Notes under the pieces: model-generated | What the model was told of the DNA's origin: nothing | The model's database searches: none | The model's input: only the letters and a program-made list of their open reading frames with translations | In this document: positions 1 to 7,397 of the stretch, piece by piece | Position numbering within the stretch: the stretch's first letter is position 1 | Layout: every line of letters begins with the position of its first letter | Assembly (NCBI RefSeq): GCF_046156175.1 | Contig: NZ_JAYLVL010000002.1 | Location: 806,001 to 870,000 of the forward strand | Direction: 5' to 3' | DNA length: 64,000 nucleotides | Origin: Lacisediminihabitans sp046156175 | GTDB lineage: Bacteria; Actinomycetota; Actinomycetes; Actinomycetales; Microbacteriaceae | Position numbers and translations under genes: made by a program

Positions 1-614
1 GACGACTCACCCCGGAGGTAATCCACGGCGGATATTTCCTTCCCACCGTGGCCGCGGCCCTCGTCGGGGCGACAACGTCCTACAAGGTGGGTTTCCCCAT
101 GATCGCCTTTGGAGCCTTTGCTGTGGGCATCATTTTTTGGGTTGTTATCCTCACGGTACTGCTGGCGCGGCTTGCCTTCTTCCCGCCGCTACCGGGGCCG
201 TTGACCCCAACGCTGGCGATCATCCTCGCCCCGCCGGCAGTCGCGGGCACGGCCTGGTTCGCTCTTCATGGGGAGAGGGCCGATGGAGTATCGCAAGGCT
301 TGCTCGGGGTCACGGTCCTGATGCTGTTGCTTCAACTGTTCTTGGTGCCCGTCTATCGCAGAGTCCCGTTCAATCTGGGGTTCTGGTCGGTCACATTCCC
401 TGTCGGGGCCGCCGCAACGTACCTGATTCAATGGCTCTCCATGGCATCATTCGCGGGATGGCAGATCGTCGCGTTGACTGTGGCCGGGGTAGCTTCCGCG
501 TTGACTCTGGCCATTGTGATCCGCTCGTTGGTGCTTGTGTCCGCGGCGGGCCGCAGAGGGCGTTTCGCAGAAAACACGTTGCGTCAAGCGGATGACAAGG
601 CCGAAGGCAGCTGA
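1..614 (+). CDS. TehA/SLAC1-type (TDT family) transporter, 3' part
   Basis: The reading frame is already open at base 3 and runs to the stop at 612-614, so the start lies outside the window; the GTG at 48 is internal. About 204 residues are visible, with five or so hydrophobic segments. The pattern (GGYFLPTVA, then a Pro-rich PPLPGPLTPTLAI loop, then LAPPAVAG) is that of the C-terminal half of the TDT family, which includes TehA tellurite-resistance proteins, C4-dicarboxylate/malate carriers and SLAC1 anion channels. The substrate cannot be told from sequence. It is followed by more than 1.5 kb of decayed genes, so the locus may itself be accessory. Confidence 0.75.
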   Translation, partial: RLTPEVIHGGYFLPTVAAALVGATTSYKVGFPMIAFGAFAVGIIFWVVILTVLLARLAFFPPLPGPLTPTLAIILAPPAVAGTAWFALHGERADGVSQGLLGVTVLMLLLQLFLVPVYRRVPFNLGFWSVTFPVGAAATYLIQWLSMASFAGWQIVALTVAGVASALTLAIVIRSLVLVSAAGRRGRFAENTLRQADDKAEGS

Positions 615-847
615 GAGGTGCAAGCCCCTACTAGGCAGCCGAAACGCTCGCGCGAAAAAGCCAGCGGTACATTCCGGACTGCATTCGACCGACCGACCGA
701 ACCCTTCGACTCGCGGATGAAGCTGCCCGGAGTCACTTCCGCCCGGCACGGCCCTTCACCAGGACGAGCTCGACCCCCGGCGCCTGGTCGCCAACGATGA
801 GCGAGACAGGGTTACCCATAAACCAGGAAGAGTGACATGACCACACA

Positions 848-1090
848 ATGAAAGACCTCATCGCCGCGTGACCCTACCGCGTGTTCGGCGAACGTGACGA
901 CGGTAAACGCGCTTTGGCGATTGCCGAAATCTTCACGAAAATATTGCGATCTCCGACCCGGGCGGGGTCTGCGTCGGCCCCAAAGACCAACCACCCGTTG
1001 TGACCGGAACGGACATCATCACTGTCGTAGGCGTGCGTACCACGGCGCTCCACACACTGCTTACATCACCGGCGGCGTCGAATGATCGCC
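848..1090 (+). pseudogene. Broken NTF2/SnoaL-like protein
   Basis: From ATG 848 the frame reads MKDLIAA, meets an in-frame TGA, and continues in the same frame with VFGERD and ALAIAEIFTK. It then needs a frame change near 940 to reach ISDPGGVCVGPKD. This order (LIA, VFGERD, SDPxGxxxG) is the N-terminal signature of small SnoaL-like/NTF2-fold proteins. The rest fits poorly. I see one stop and at least one frameshift, so the gene is dead. The match rests on remembered family patterns, not a search. The 615-847 stretch before it holds nothing I can name apart from a 28-codon minus-strand open frame starting at 815. Confidence 0.5.
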
Positions 1091-1140
1091 CACACTGAGG
1101 CTGCCGGCCCGGCCGCACCAGGGGCGCACGAACTTTCAGA

Positions 1141-1529
1141 TCACGAAAATACTTCGCTGACGGCCCAAGAGTCCTCATCCGGATGCATCCTGGCGATCTT
1201 GCGGGTGTGAACGAGGAACTGAATGGGCACTGGGATCTCGAAAGACCTTCCGATACCGGCGGACGAGTTGCCGATGGTGGCGAGAACGACAACGATTCCC
1301 CATCGATGAGGATGTTGTGTACGGTCGCCGATCCAGGTCCTGCGAATTGCGACCACATGGTGCGGAAGTGTTCCGCTACCCGCGATTTTTCCGTGCGAGG
1401 GCCGATCCAGGGGCGCGCGACCGCGAAGTGGTCGGCCACTTCATCGGCGTCTCCCGCCCCGACCTGCTCCAAGAAGCTGATGATTGGAGACCTGGTGTCA
1501 GGCTTATCGCGTTCCACGACTTCGTTCAC
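1141..1529 (-). pseudogene. Frameshifted SnoaL-like (NTF2-fold) protein
   Basis: Read on the minus strand, residues from the GTG at 1529 (or the in-frame GTG at 1517) give a normal SnoaL-like start: FLEQVGAGDADEVADHFA, then WIG, then GPGSATVHNILIDGE. Near 1290 the frame must shift by one base to continue into VVVLATIG, FEIPVPIQFLV and the typical ending RMHPDEDSWAVSEVF, which stops at 1141. Both halves are well conserved, so the break is probably recent, or a base-call error. The start overlaps the end of the next broken gene (1504-2078), as in a former operon. Confidence 0.65.
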
Positions 1530-2078
1530 CTTTCAGAGTTATCGCGAGTTCAGCCAGCTCGTCGAGCAGCTTGGCGAGGATCGCGTCTTCTTTGTCGTTC
1601 GGGACAAATGCTCCGCTCGCGAACCGAGGGCCGTTCAGGAGTGAAATCTCGACTTCCGCTGCCACCCGAACGATTCCGAGCACAGATAGCACCGGTTCGA
1701 GCGCCACGACACCTCGTGTTCCGGCCGAGATGCCTCGATAGCTGACGACCCCTGCCGACTTACGCCACTATTCGGCGGCGAGAAAGTCAAGCGCGTTCTT
1801 CAGTGCTGGCGGGTGACTGTAGTTTTTTCCCGCGTCACGAGAATGAACCCATCCGCAGCCGAGACGCGGGCACTCCAGTCACGTGTGTGCTGCTGGGTGT
1901 ATTGCTGCATCCGCGGATGGTTCGGCTCGTCCATCAGCGGCAATCGGAGTTCACCGAGGTCGACGAAGTCGAGCTCGAACCGGCCGTCGGCCCGCGCGGT
2001 TCTCTCGACCCACTTTCCGATGGGAAGGCCCACCCGGCCGGGGCGGACGCTTCCAACGATGAGCATCACGTGTGTCAT
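1504..2078 (-). pseudogene. NADPH-dependent FMN reductase, two lesions
   Basis: Starts at ATG 2078 with THVMLIVGSVRPGRVG, the FMN phosphate-binding start of flavodoxin-like NAD(P)H:FMN reductases. It runs well to DGFILVTRE at about 1827. There a missing base in an A-run throws the frame out. With one A restored it continues KNYSHPPALKNALDFLAAE, hits an in-frame TAG near 1769, and resumes WRKSAGVVSYRGISAGTRG and VALEPVLSVLGI through to a stop at 1504. The KNALD and GISAGTRG blocks are diagnostic of the family. Two independent lesions make an assembly error unlikely as the only explanation. Confidence 0.75.
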
Positions 2079-2234
2079 GAGTCGTGCCTGTCCTAGTGGT
2101 TTGTTACGCCGACGGACCTGTACTCCAGACTTGCAACAGCCTCCGTCCTGCGGGTTGCCGGAGAATTGTTCCGGCAAACCCCCCGACTACTTCACGCCGC
2201 CTTACATTACGTGGCTCTCGTGTGGAGATAAACG

Positions 2235-2272
2235 TGCCCACATCGTGCCCACAACTCATCAATATGTGGGCA
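2235..2272. repeat. TGCCCACA repeats, possible integrase arm sites
   Basis: TGCCCACA occurs directly at 2235-2242 and 2246-2253 and inverted (TGTGGGCA) at 2265-2272, 72 bases before an orphan tRNA 3' end. Short repeats of this kind near a tRNA 3' end are typical of arm-type binding sites for tyrosine integrases. No integrase gene is present. The same 8-mer occurs at 44666-44673, just after tRNA-Arg. Confidence 0.45.
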
Positions 2273-2343
2273 AATTCAAGCGATCACAAGGCGTTCCGAA
2301 GTCTGTATTCACGAGGATATTCGCTGCCATCACGGGCTAAGGG

Positions 2344-2370
2344 TAGGGTTCGAATCCCTAGCCCTCCGCA
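2344..2370 (+). other. Orphan tRNA 3' end (T-arm and acceptor), att remnant
   Basis: A perfect T-arm, TAGGG-TTCGAAT-CCCTA (2344-2360), is followed by a 7-nt acceptor strand GCCCTCC, a G discriminator and CA. The bases where the 5' half should be contain no GGAGGGC acceptor partner and no anticodon arm, so this is only the 3' part of a tRNA (Ser- or Leu-like from its acceptor). Such a fragment is what an integrative element leaves at its far end after inserting into a tRNA gene. Confidence 0.6.
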
Positions 2371-2409
2371 GACCCCGAGCAGTCGCGTCTCCGACCTCGA
2401 CCGAAGCGA

Positions 2410-2946
2410 CTACAGCGGATCCGGCGGAGTCGGCGGATCGATGAAGTCTCCGGCCTGTCGGCGGAAGCGGGCGAGGATCCGCACCAGCTCGGTAAGGTCC
2501 TGCTCCGATATCCCCGGCTGTTCGAAGACCGCAGCGTTGAGAGCGGGGGATGCGCCGGAGACGATCTCGCGCCCGGCGGGCGTGATCGTGACGATGGTGG
2601 CACGGCCGTCGGTGGGATGAGCGGACCGGGTCACCAGGCCGTCACGCTCGAGCCGGTCCACCGTGTTCGTGACGCTCGTCGGATGCACCTGCAGACGCGC
2701 GCCGGCGCTGGCCATCGGTAGTTGGCCGTCCTTGGTGAAACTGAGAAGGGTGAGCATCTCGAATCGGGCGAAGGACAACCCGAAGGGCTTCAGGGTGCTC
2801 TCGACCCGGCCGAGCATGAGTTGCTGGGCGCGCATCAGGGAGGTGACGGCGGCCATGCCGTCGGCGGCCTGCGACCACCCGTGGCTGAGCCACTGGCGCT
2901 TCGCTTCGGCGATGGGATCGCTGGAGAGTGGGTTCGCAGGTGGCAC
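2410..2946 (-). CDS. MarR-family transcriptional regulator
   Basis: A 178-residue winged-helix regulator. The central part (QQLMLGRVESTLKPFGLSFA, LTLLSF, then VTNTVDRLERDGLVTR and HPTDGRATIVTITPAG) is the MarR DNA-binding fold with its beta-wing. I chose the GTG at 2946 because GGGGAGG lies 8 nt upstream; a longer frame reaches 2991 but has no ribosome site. It is divergent from etfB, and a perfect inverted repeat (3044-3056) lies between them, so it plausibly controls itself and the etf operon. The ligand is unknown. Confidence 0.85.
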   Translation of the reverse strand: MPPANPLSSDPIAEAKRQWLSHGWSQAADGMAAVTSLMRAQQLMLGRVESTLKPFGLSFARFEMLTLLSFTKDGQLPMASAGARLQVHPTSVTNTVDRLERDGLVTRSAHPTDGRATIVTITPAGREIVSGASPALNAAVFEQPGISEQDLTELVRILARFRRQAGDFIDPPTPPDPL

Positions 2947-3043
2947 CGGTCGGATCCTCCCCTCCACTGGATCCACCTCCCGTACCGGCACCGCCGGAGT
3001 CGCCGGCAGGCGGTCGGACCAGTGGTCCCAGACAAAGAAATAT

Positions 3044-3056
3044 ACTAGGAACTAGT
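3044..3056. promoter_or_regulatory. Inverted repeat, likely MarR operator
   Basis: ACTAG-GAA-CTAGT is a perfect 5+3+5 inverted repeat in an AT-rich patch between the divergent MarR gene and etfB. Its position and AT content in a GC-rich genome suit an operator for the adjacent MarR protein. Confidence 0.5.
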
Positions 3057-3140
3057 TGTATTTGGTCGGAATCGCAATGAAATCACACGGACGGTATTCG
3101 CCCCGTAAGATCGCTTGGTATTCGAGGAATGGGCGTATCA

Positions 3141-3911
3141 ATGAAGATCATCGTGCTGGTGAAGCAGGTGCCCGATACCTGGGGCGAGCGCAGGCTCGAC
3201 ACCTCGACGGGTCAATTGGATCGCTCGGCGAGTGACGCCGTGATCGACGAGATCGACGAGCGAGCGCTCGAAGTCGCCCTCCAGTACAAGGATTCTCACG
3301 ATGCCGAGGTCATCGCGCTCTCGATGGGCCCCTCGACCGTCACCGAAATCCTTCGCAAGTCCTTGGCGATGGGAGCGGATGCCGCGCTCCACGTGAAGGA
3401 CGAAGCCCTGTCCGGCTCCGACCTGTCCCGCACGGCCGCGGTGCTCGCCGCCGCCATCACCAAGAGCGGTTTCGACCTCGTGATCGCCGGGAACGAAGCG
3501 ACGGATGGTCGCGGCGGTGTCATCCCGGCCATGATCGCCGAGCACCTCCGGGTGCCGAGCATGACCTATCTCGATTCGGTGGAATTCGCGGCGGACGGTA
3601 TCAGCGGAGTGCGGGGCGATGAGCACGGCACCGTGGCCGTGCATGCCTCGCTGCCCGCGGTGATCTCGGTCACCGAGGCATCCGCGGAGGCGCGCTTTCC
3701 CAACTTCAAGGGCATCATGAAGGCGAAGAAGAAGCCGCTGGATGTCTGGACTCTCGCCGACCTCGAGCTCGACTCTTCCGGACTCGCGCCGAGCACCGAA
3801 GTCACCAGTACGACCGAGCGCCCGGCGCGCACCGCCGGAAAGAAGATCGTCGATGAAGGGAACGCGGGCAACGAGCTCGCAGAGTTCCTCGCCGCCGGAC
3901 GCCTGATCTGA
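3141..3911 (+). CDS. etfB: Electron transfer flavoprotein subunit beta
   Basis: A 256-residue EtfB. It opens with MKIIVLVKQVPDT, the standard start of the family. It also contains VIAGNEATDGRGGVIPAMIAE (split here as VIAGNEATDGRGG and VIPAMIAE) and the recognition-loop-like region ending NFKGIMKAKKKPLDVW. With EtfA it carries electrons from acyl-CoA dehydrogenases to a membrane quinone reductase. ATG 3141 is chosen over ATG 3129 because GAGGA at about 3124-3128 is too close to the latter. It is first in a tight run with etfA and a cytochrome-b-like protein. Confidence 0.95.
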   Translation: MKIIVLVKQVPDTWGERRLDTSTGQLDRSASDAVIDEIDERALEVALQYKDSHDAEVIALSMGPSTVTEILRKSLAMGADAALHVKDEALSGSDLSRTAAVLAAAITKSGFDLVIAGNEATDGRGGVIPAMIAEHLRVPSMTYLDSVEFAADGISGVRGDEHGTVAVHASLPAVISVTEASAEARFPNFKGIMKAKKKPLDVWTLADLELDSSGLAPSTEVTSTTERPARTAGKKIVDEGNAGNELAEFLAAGRLI

Positions 3912-3925
3912 GCCGGGGAATCACC

Positions 3926-4900
3926 ATGTCACTTGCACTCGCCTTCATCGAGACCTCCGCCACCGGCGAGATCCGAAACACCGCAGCCATGCTGATCGCC
4001 GCGGCAGCCAAACTCGGCACGCCCGTCGCGGTGGTCGTGGCAGCTCCCGGCCGGGGGGATTCGCTGTCCTCGCAGCTCGGCGCGTTGGGTGCGGCACAGG
4101 TCTACGTTGCGGAGACCGACCAGGTCGGCAGCCTGCTCATCACCCCACACATCGCCGCGCTCGAAGCGGCGGCTGCAGCGCTTCAGCCGTCAGCGATCGT
4201 GCTCGCCCACTCGATCGACGGTCGAGAGATCGCCGGACGACTCGCCGTTCGCCTTGCGACGGGCCTGCTGGTGGATGTCGTCGACGTGCGCGCCGACGGC
4301 GACGCCGTCATCGCCACCCATTCCGTGTTCGGCGGGGCGTACACCGTCGAGGCCACGGTGCCCGGAGGGGGACCCGCGATCGTCACCGTGCGCCAGGGCG
4401 CTATCGATGCCCGTGCCGAAGCCGCATCACCCACTCTCACGACGGAGTCGATCACGGTCGACGCCGCTCCCGCCGCTGTCATCGATGCCGTGCACGCCGC
4501 CGTCGTCGCGACGGACCGTCCCGAGCTGAGAGGCGCGACCCGCGTGGTCTCCGGAGGTCGCGGACTCGGTTCGCAGGCCAACTTCGTGCTGGTCGAGCAA
4601 CTCGCCGATGCGCTCGGCGCCGCGGTCGGCGCATCCCGGGCCGCAGTCGACGCCGGCTACGTGCCGCAGACCAGCCAGGTCGGCCAGACCGGCATCACGG
4701 TCTCGCCCCAGCTCTACGTCGCGCTGGGAATCTCGGGGGCGATCCAGCACCGGGCGGGGATGCAGACCGCCAAGACGATCGTGGCCATCAACAAGGATGC
4801 CGACGCGCCGATCTTCGACATCGCAGACTTCGGTATCGTCGGCGACGTGTTCACCGTGGTGCCGCAGCTCATCGACGCCCTCGGCAAACGCGCAGAGTGA
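3926..4900 (+). CDS. etfA: Electron transfer flavoprotein subunit alpha
   Basis: A 324-residue EtfA, 14 nt after etfB. The C-terminal FAD-binding domain is clear: VSGGRGLGS, GASRAAVDAGYVP, then QVGQTGITVSPQLYVALGIS, AIQHRAGM, and IVAINKDADAPIF followed by ADFGIVGD. These contact the FAD and are nearly invariant. The N-terminal domain pairs with EtfB. Its stop overlaps the start of the next gene by one base (TGATG), suggesting coupled translation. Confidence 0.95.
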   Translation: MSLALAFIETSATGEIRNTAAMLIAAAAKLGTPVAVVVAAPGRGDSLSSQLGALGAAQVYVAETDQVGSLLITPHIAALEAAAAALQPSAIVLAHSIDGREIAGRLAVRLATGLLVDVVDVRADGDAVIATHSVFGGAYTVEATVPGGGPAIVTVRQGAIDARAEAASPTLTTESITVDAAPAAVIDAVHAAVVATDRPELRGATRVVSGGRGLGSQANFVLVEQLADALGAAVGASRAAVDAGYVPQTSQVGQTGITVSPQLYVALGISGAIQHRAGMQTAKTIVAINKDADAPIFDIADFGIVGDVFTVVPQLIDALGKRAE

Positions 4901-5832
4901 TGGCACTCGCAGAGACGATGTCCGGCTTCCGCGAAAGCCGGTGGTTCAAACTGGTCTGGATCGTGCCAGTGGTGCTGGTCGGACTCTTCCTGCTGGTGCT
5001 CGCCGCCCGGGGCATCCGGGCCTCGGATGGTGGCCAGTCGTTCCTCAGGTCGTTCCCGGGAGCCTCGCAACTTCCGACTTTCGCCCCGGTCGGATTCCCG
5101 GCCTGGCTGGCCTGGCAGCACGGGCTCAATGCCTTCTTCCTGCTCTTCATCATCCGCAGCGGCTGGCTCGTGCGCACGACCAAACGACCGGATGCCTATT
5201 GGACCCGCAACAACTCCGGCCTGATCAAGACCCCGGGACAGCCCGTGCGCATCAGCCTCAACCTGTGGATGCACATCTCGATCGACACGCTGTGGCTGCT
5301 CAACGGCGTGTTGTTCTACGTGCTCATCTTCTCCACCGGGCAGTGGACCCGCATCATCCCCACCCGCTGGGATGTCTTCCCCAACGCCATCTCCGCAGGC
5401 CTCCAGTACGCCTCCCTCAGCTGGCCGGTCGAGAACGGCTGGGTGAACTACAACGCGCTGCAGGTGCTCAGCTACTTCCTCGTCGTCTTCATCGCCGCGC
5501 CGCTCGCGCTGGTGACGGGGATCCGCATGTCACCGGGACTCGCCGTCCGCTTCAAGCCGATCGACCGGATCTTCCCGCTCCCGGTCGCCCGCGCTATCCA
5601 CTATCCCGTCATGGTGTTTTTCGTGGCCTTCATCGTGGTGCACGTGACCCTCGTGCTCGCCACGGGCGCGATCAACAACCTCAATCACATGTACGCCGTC
5701 AACAACGGCTACAGCTGGGCCGGATTCTGGATCTTCGCCGCGTCGATCGTGCTGATGGTCGCCGCGTGGATCGGGGCGAAACCGATCGTGCTGCGCTCGA
5801 TCGCGGGCAACTTCGGACGCGTGGGTCGCTAG
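4900..5832 (+). CDS. Cytochrome b-like membrane protein next to etfBA
   Basis: About 310 residues with five or six membrane helices (roughly 20-40, 75-95, 120-150, 185-210, 225-250, 260-285). It has histidines in helical context (WQHGLNAFF, LWMHISIDT, AIHYPVM, IVVHVTLV) that could ligate haem, as in the cytochrome b561/formate dehydrogenase gamma group. Start ATG 4900 overlaps the etfA stop. The coupling suggests it passes electrons between ETF and the quinone pool, in place of a classical ETF:quinone oxidoreductase. That role is inferred from context. The stop codon sits in the first unit of a tandem repeat. Confidence 0.7.
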   Translation: MALAETMSGFRESRWFKLVWIVPVVLVGLFLLVLAARGIRASDGGQSFLRSFPGASQLPTFAPVGFPAWLAWQHGLNAFFLLFIIRSGWLVRTTKRPDAYWTRNNSGLIKTPGQPVRISLNLWMHISIDTLWLLNGVLFYVLIFSTGQWTRIIPTRWDVFPNAISAGLQYASLSWPVENGWVNYNALQVLSYFLVVFIAAPLALVTGIRMSPGLAVRFKPIDRIFPLPVARAIHYPVMVFFVAFIVVHVTLVLATGAINNLNHMYAVNNGYSWAGFWIFAASIVLMVAAWIGAKPIVLRSIAGNFGRVGR

Positions 5833-5892
5833 AACCGCCAGCCCGCTAGAACTTCCAGCCCGCTAGAACTTCCAGCCCGCTAGAACTGCCAG
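5827..5892. repeat. 17-bp tandem repeat carrying two stop codons
   Basis: Three full 17-bp units (CGCTAGAACTTCCAGCC with two changes in unit 1) at 5827-5843, 5844-5860 and 5861-5877, and a partial fourth at 5878-5892. The genes on either side converge. The cytochrome-like gene ends on the TAG in unit 1, and menB ends on the TAG read from the other strand in unit 4. No other gene fits in between. Confidence 0.85.
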
Positions 5893-6767
5893 GGGTAGGG
5901 CGACCAGTCGGGATCGCGTTTCTCCAGGAAGGCGTCCCTGCCCTCCACCGCCTCGTCCGTGCCGTAGGCGAGACGTGTGGCCTCGCCGACGAGCACCTGC
6001 TGGCCGGCGAGTCCGTCGTCGACCGCATTGAAGGAGAACTTGAGCATGCGGATGGAGGTGGGCGATTTGCCGAGGATGGTGCGCGCCCACTCCACGGCGG
6101 TGGTCTCGAGCTGGGCGTGCGGCACGACGGCGTTGATGGCTCCCATGTCGTAGGCGCGCTGTGCGGAATACTCCTTGCCGAGGAAGAAGATCTCACGGGC
6201 GAACTTCTGCCCGACCTGCCGGGCGAGGTAGGCGCTGCCGTAGCCGCCGTCGAACGAGCCGACGTCGGCATCCGTCTGCTTGAAGCGGCCGTGCTCCGCG
6301 CTCGCGATCGTGAGGTCGCAGACCACGTGGAGTGAGTGACCGCCGCCGGCAGCCCAGCCCGGCACGACCGCGATCACGACTTTGGGCATGGTGCGGATGA
6401 GGCGTTGCACTTCGAGGATGTGGAGGCGACCGGTGGACGCGGTGCCGTCCGCATACTGGTAGCCGTCCCGGCCACGGATGCGCTGGTCGCCGCCGGAACA
6501 GAATGCCCAACCGCCGTCCTTATGGCTCGGACCATTGCCGGTGAGGAGAACGACACCGACCCCCGTGTTCTGCCGGGCGTGGTCGAGTGCGCGGTAGAGC
6601 TCGTCAACAGTCTGCGGCCGGAACGCGTTGCGTACCTCGGGGCGGTTGAACGCGATGCGCGCGATCTGGCCTTTGGGGTCGAGATGGTAGGTGATGTCGG
6701 TGAGTTCGCCGAAGCCGTCGACCTCGCGCCAGACGGTGGGATCGAACAATTCTGAGACGAAAGCCAT
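5880..6767 (-). CDS. menB: 1,4-dihydroxy-2-naphthoyl-CoA synthase
   Basis: A 295-residue crotonase-fold enzyme that closes the naphthoquinone ring in menaquinone synthesis. MenB features are WAFCSGGDQRIRGRDGYQY, VVPGWAAGGGHSLH for the oxyanion hole, and QTDADVGSFDGGYGSAYLAR. The Asp in QTDADVGSFD marks the type II form, which carries its own carboxylate and does not need bicarbonate. The protein ends YPWQF inside a tandem repeat. No ribosome site precedes ATG 6767, but TATTGT lies six bases upstream, so the mRNA may be leaderless. Confidence 0.95.
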   Translation of the reverse strand: MAFVSELFDPTVWREVDGFGELTDITYHLDPKGQIARIAFNRPEVRNAFRPQTVDELYRALDHARQNTGVGVVLLTGNGPSHKDGGWAFCSGGDQRIRGRDGYQYADGTASTGRLHILEVQRLIRTMPKVVIAVVPGWAAGGGHSLHVVCDLTIASAEHGRFKQTDADVGSFDGGYGSAYLARQVGQKFAREIFFLGKEYSAQRAYDMGAINAVVPHAQLETTAVEWARTILGKSPTSIRMLKFSFNAVDDGLAGQQVLVGEATRLAYGTDEAVEGRDAFLEKRDPDWSPYPWQF

Positions 6768-6773
6768 GTCCCC

Positions 6774-6779
6774 ACAATA
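6774..6779 (-). promoter_or_regulatory. -10-like TATTGT, leaderless start of menB
   Basis: TATTGT (minus strand) is separated by GGGGAC from ATG 6767. The six-base gap would put transcription start at or next to the A of the start codon. Confidence 0.4.
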
Positions 6780-6806
6780 ACCAGAACCGCTGGGCCGGGG
6801 CCCCGG

Positions 6807-7358
6807 TCAGAGCAGCGCCACCCGGCGACTCACCCAGAGCGCATACTGTGCCCAGGGGTCATCCACCCCGGCGCGCAGCTCGTTGGTGTGCTGCAGCAGC
6901 GCGTCATGTTGCTCGAACCATTCGGTGCGGGGGATGCGGTGGCCCGCGAACTGCGCGTGCCTCCGCTGTTCGACCAGACGGTCGCCCCGCTCGAAGGCCA
7001 GCAGCTCCTCCCAGGGCAGGCTTGCGAGGCGGCTTCGCGGATTGCCAGAGGTGCCGATCTTGATACGGCCACGAAACAGGATGTAGTAGACGACATCCAC
7101 ACGCAGAGTCGACGCGTCGTGGTCGGGGATGTCGCCGACCTTCCACTCGCAGATGGCGCAGAGCCAGCCCGAGGGGTATCGCACGCCGAGCCGTGATCCG
7201 CAGGCGAGGCAGGGTGACGGCAGCCTGTCCGTCATGCCGACGCCCTGCACAACCCAGTCGTGGGCCACGAGCAGGTGCTGACGGCACAGGCCGAGAGGGG
7301 CGCCCGGATCCGCCTCGGCGCGGCACGGGCCGCGGTCATCCGCCACGCACTGGGTCAT
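6807..7358 (-). CDS. GIY-YIG nuclease-family protein with Cys-rich N-terminus
   Basis: About 183 residues. The N-terminal half has CLACG and CAICEWK, likely one zinc site, plus CVADDRGPC and LCRQH, possibly a second. The middle has VVYYILFRGRIKIGTSGNPRSRLASLP, shown here in two parts: VVYYILFRGRIKIG and TSGNPRSRLASLP. This is the GIY-YIG fold start of the T5orf172/MUG113 type, which is known from stand-alone proteins and phage or mobile-element proteins. No recognition domain for DNA is obvious. The target is unknown. Confidence 0.75.
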   Translation of the reverse strand: MTQCVADDRGPCRAEADPGAPLGLCRQHLLVAHDWVVQGVGMTDRLPSPCLACGSRLGVRYPSGWLCAICEWKVGDIPDHDASTLRVDVVYYILFRGRIKIGTSGNPRSRLASLPWEELLAFERGDRLVEQRRHAQFAGHRIPRTEWFEQHDALLQHTNELRAGVDDPWAQYALWVSRRVALL

Positions 7359-7364
7359 GTCGGA

Positions 7365-7370
7365 AGGGTA
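7365..7370 (-). promoter_or_regulatory. -10-like TACCCT before GIY-YIG gene
   Basis: TACCCT lies exactly six bases (TCCGAC) upstream of ATG 7358 on the minus strand. There is no ribosome site between them, the same arrangement as menB. Confidence 0.35.
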
Positions 7371-7397
7371 ACCGCCGCCGCCGACCTCCTGCCGGGG

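Larger units (their letters stand above)
2079..2409. other. Gene-free stretch with att-like scar
   Basis: No coding sequence is supported here. The first 150 bases show nothing I can identify. The remainder holds the TGCCCACA-type repeats (2235-2272) and an orphan tRNA 3' end (2344-2370), listed separately. Confidence 0.6.

Noticed and set aside
5827..5892. CRISPR-like array
   Set aside because: Units are contiguous with no spacers, only 17 bp, and no cas gene is near.
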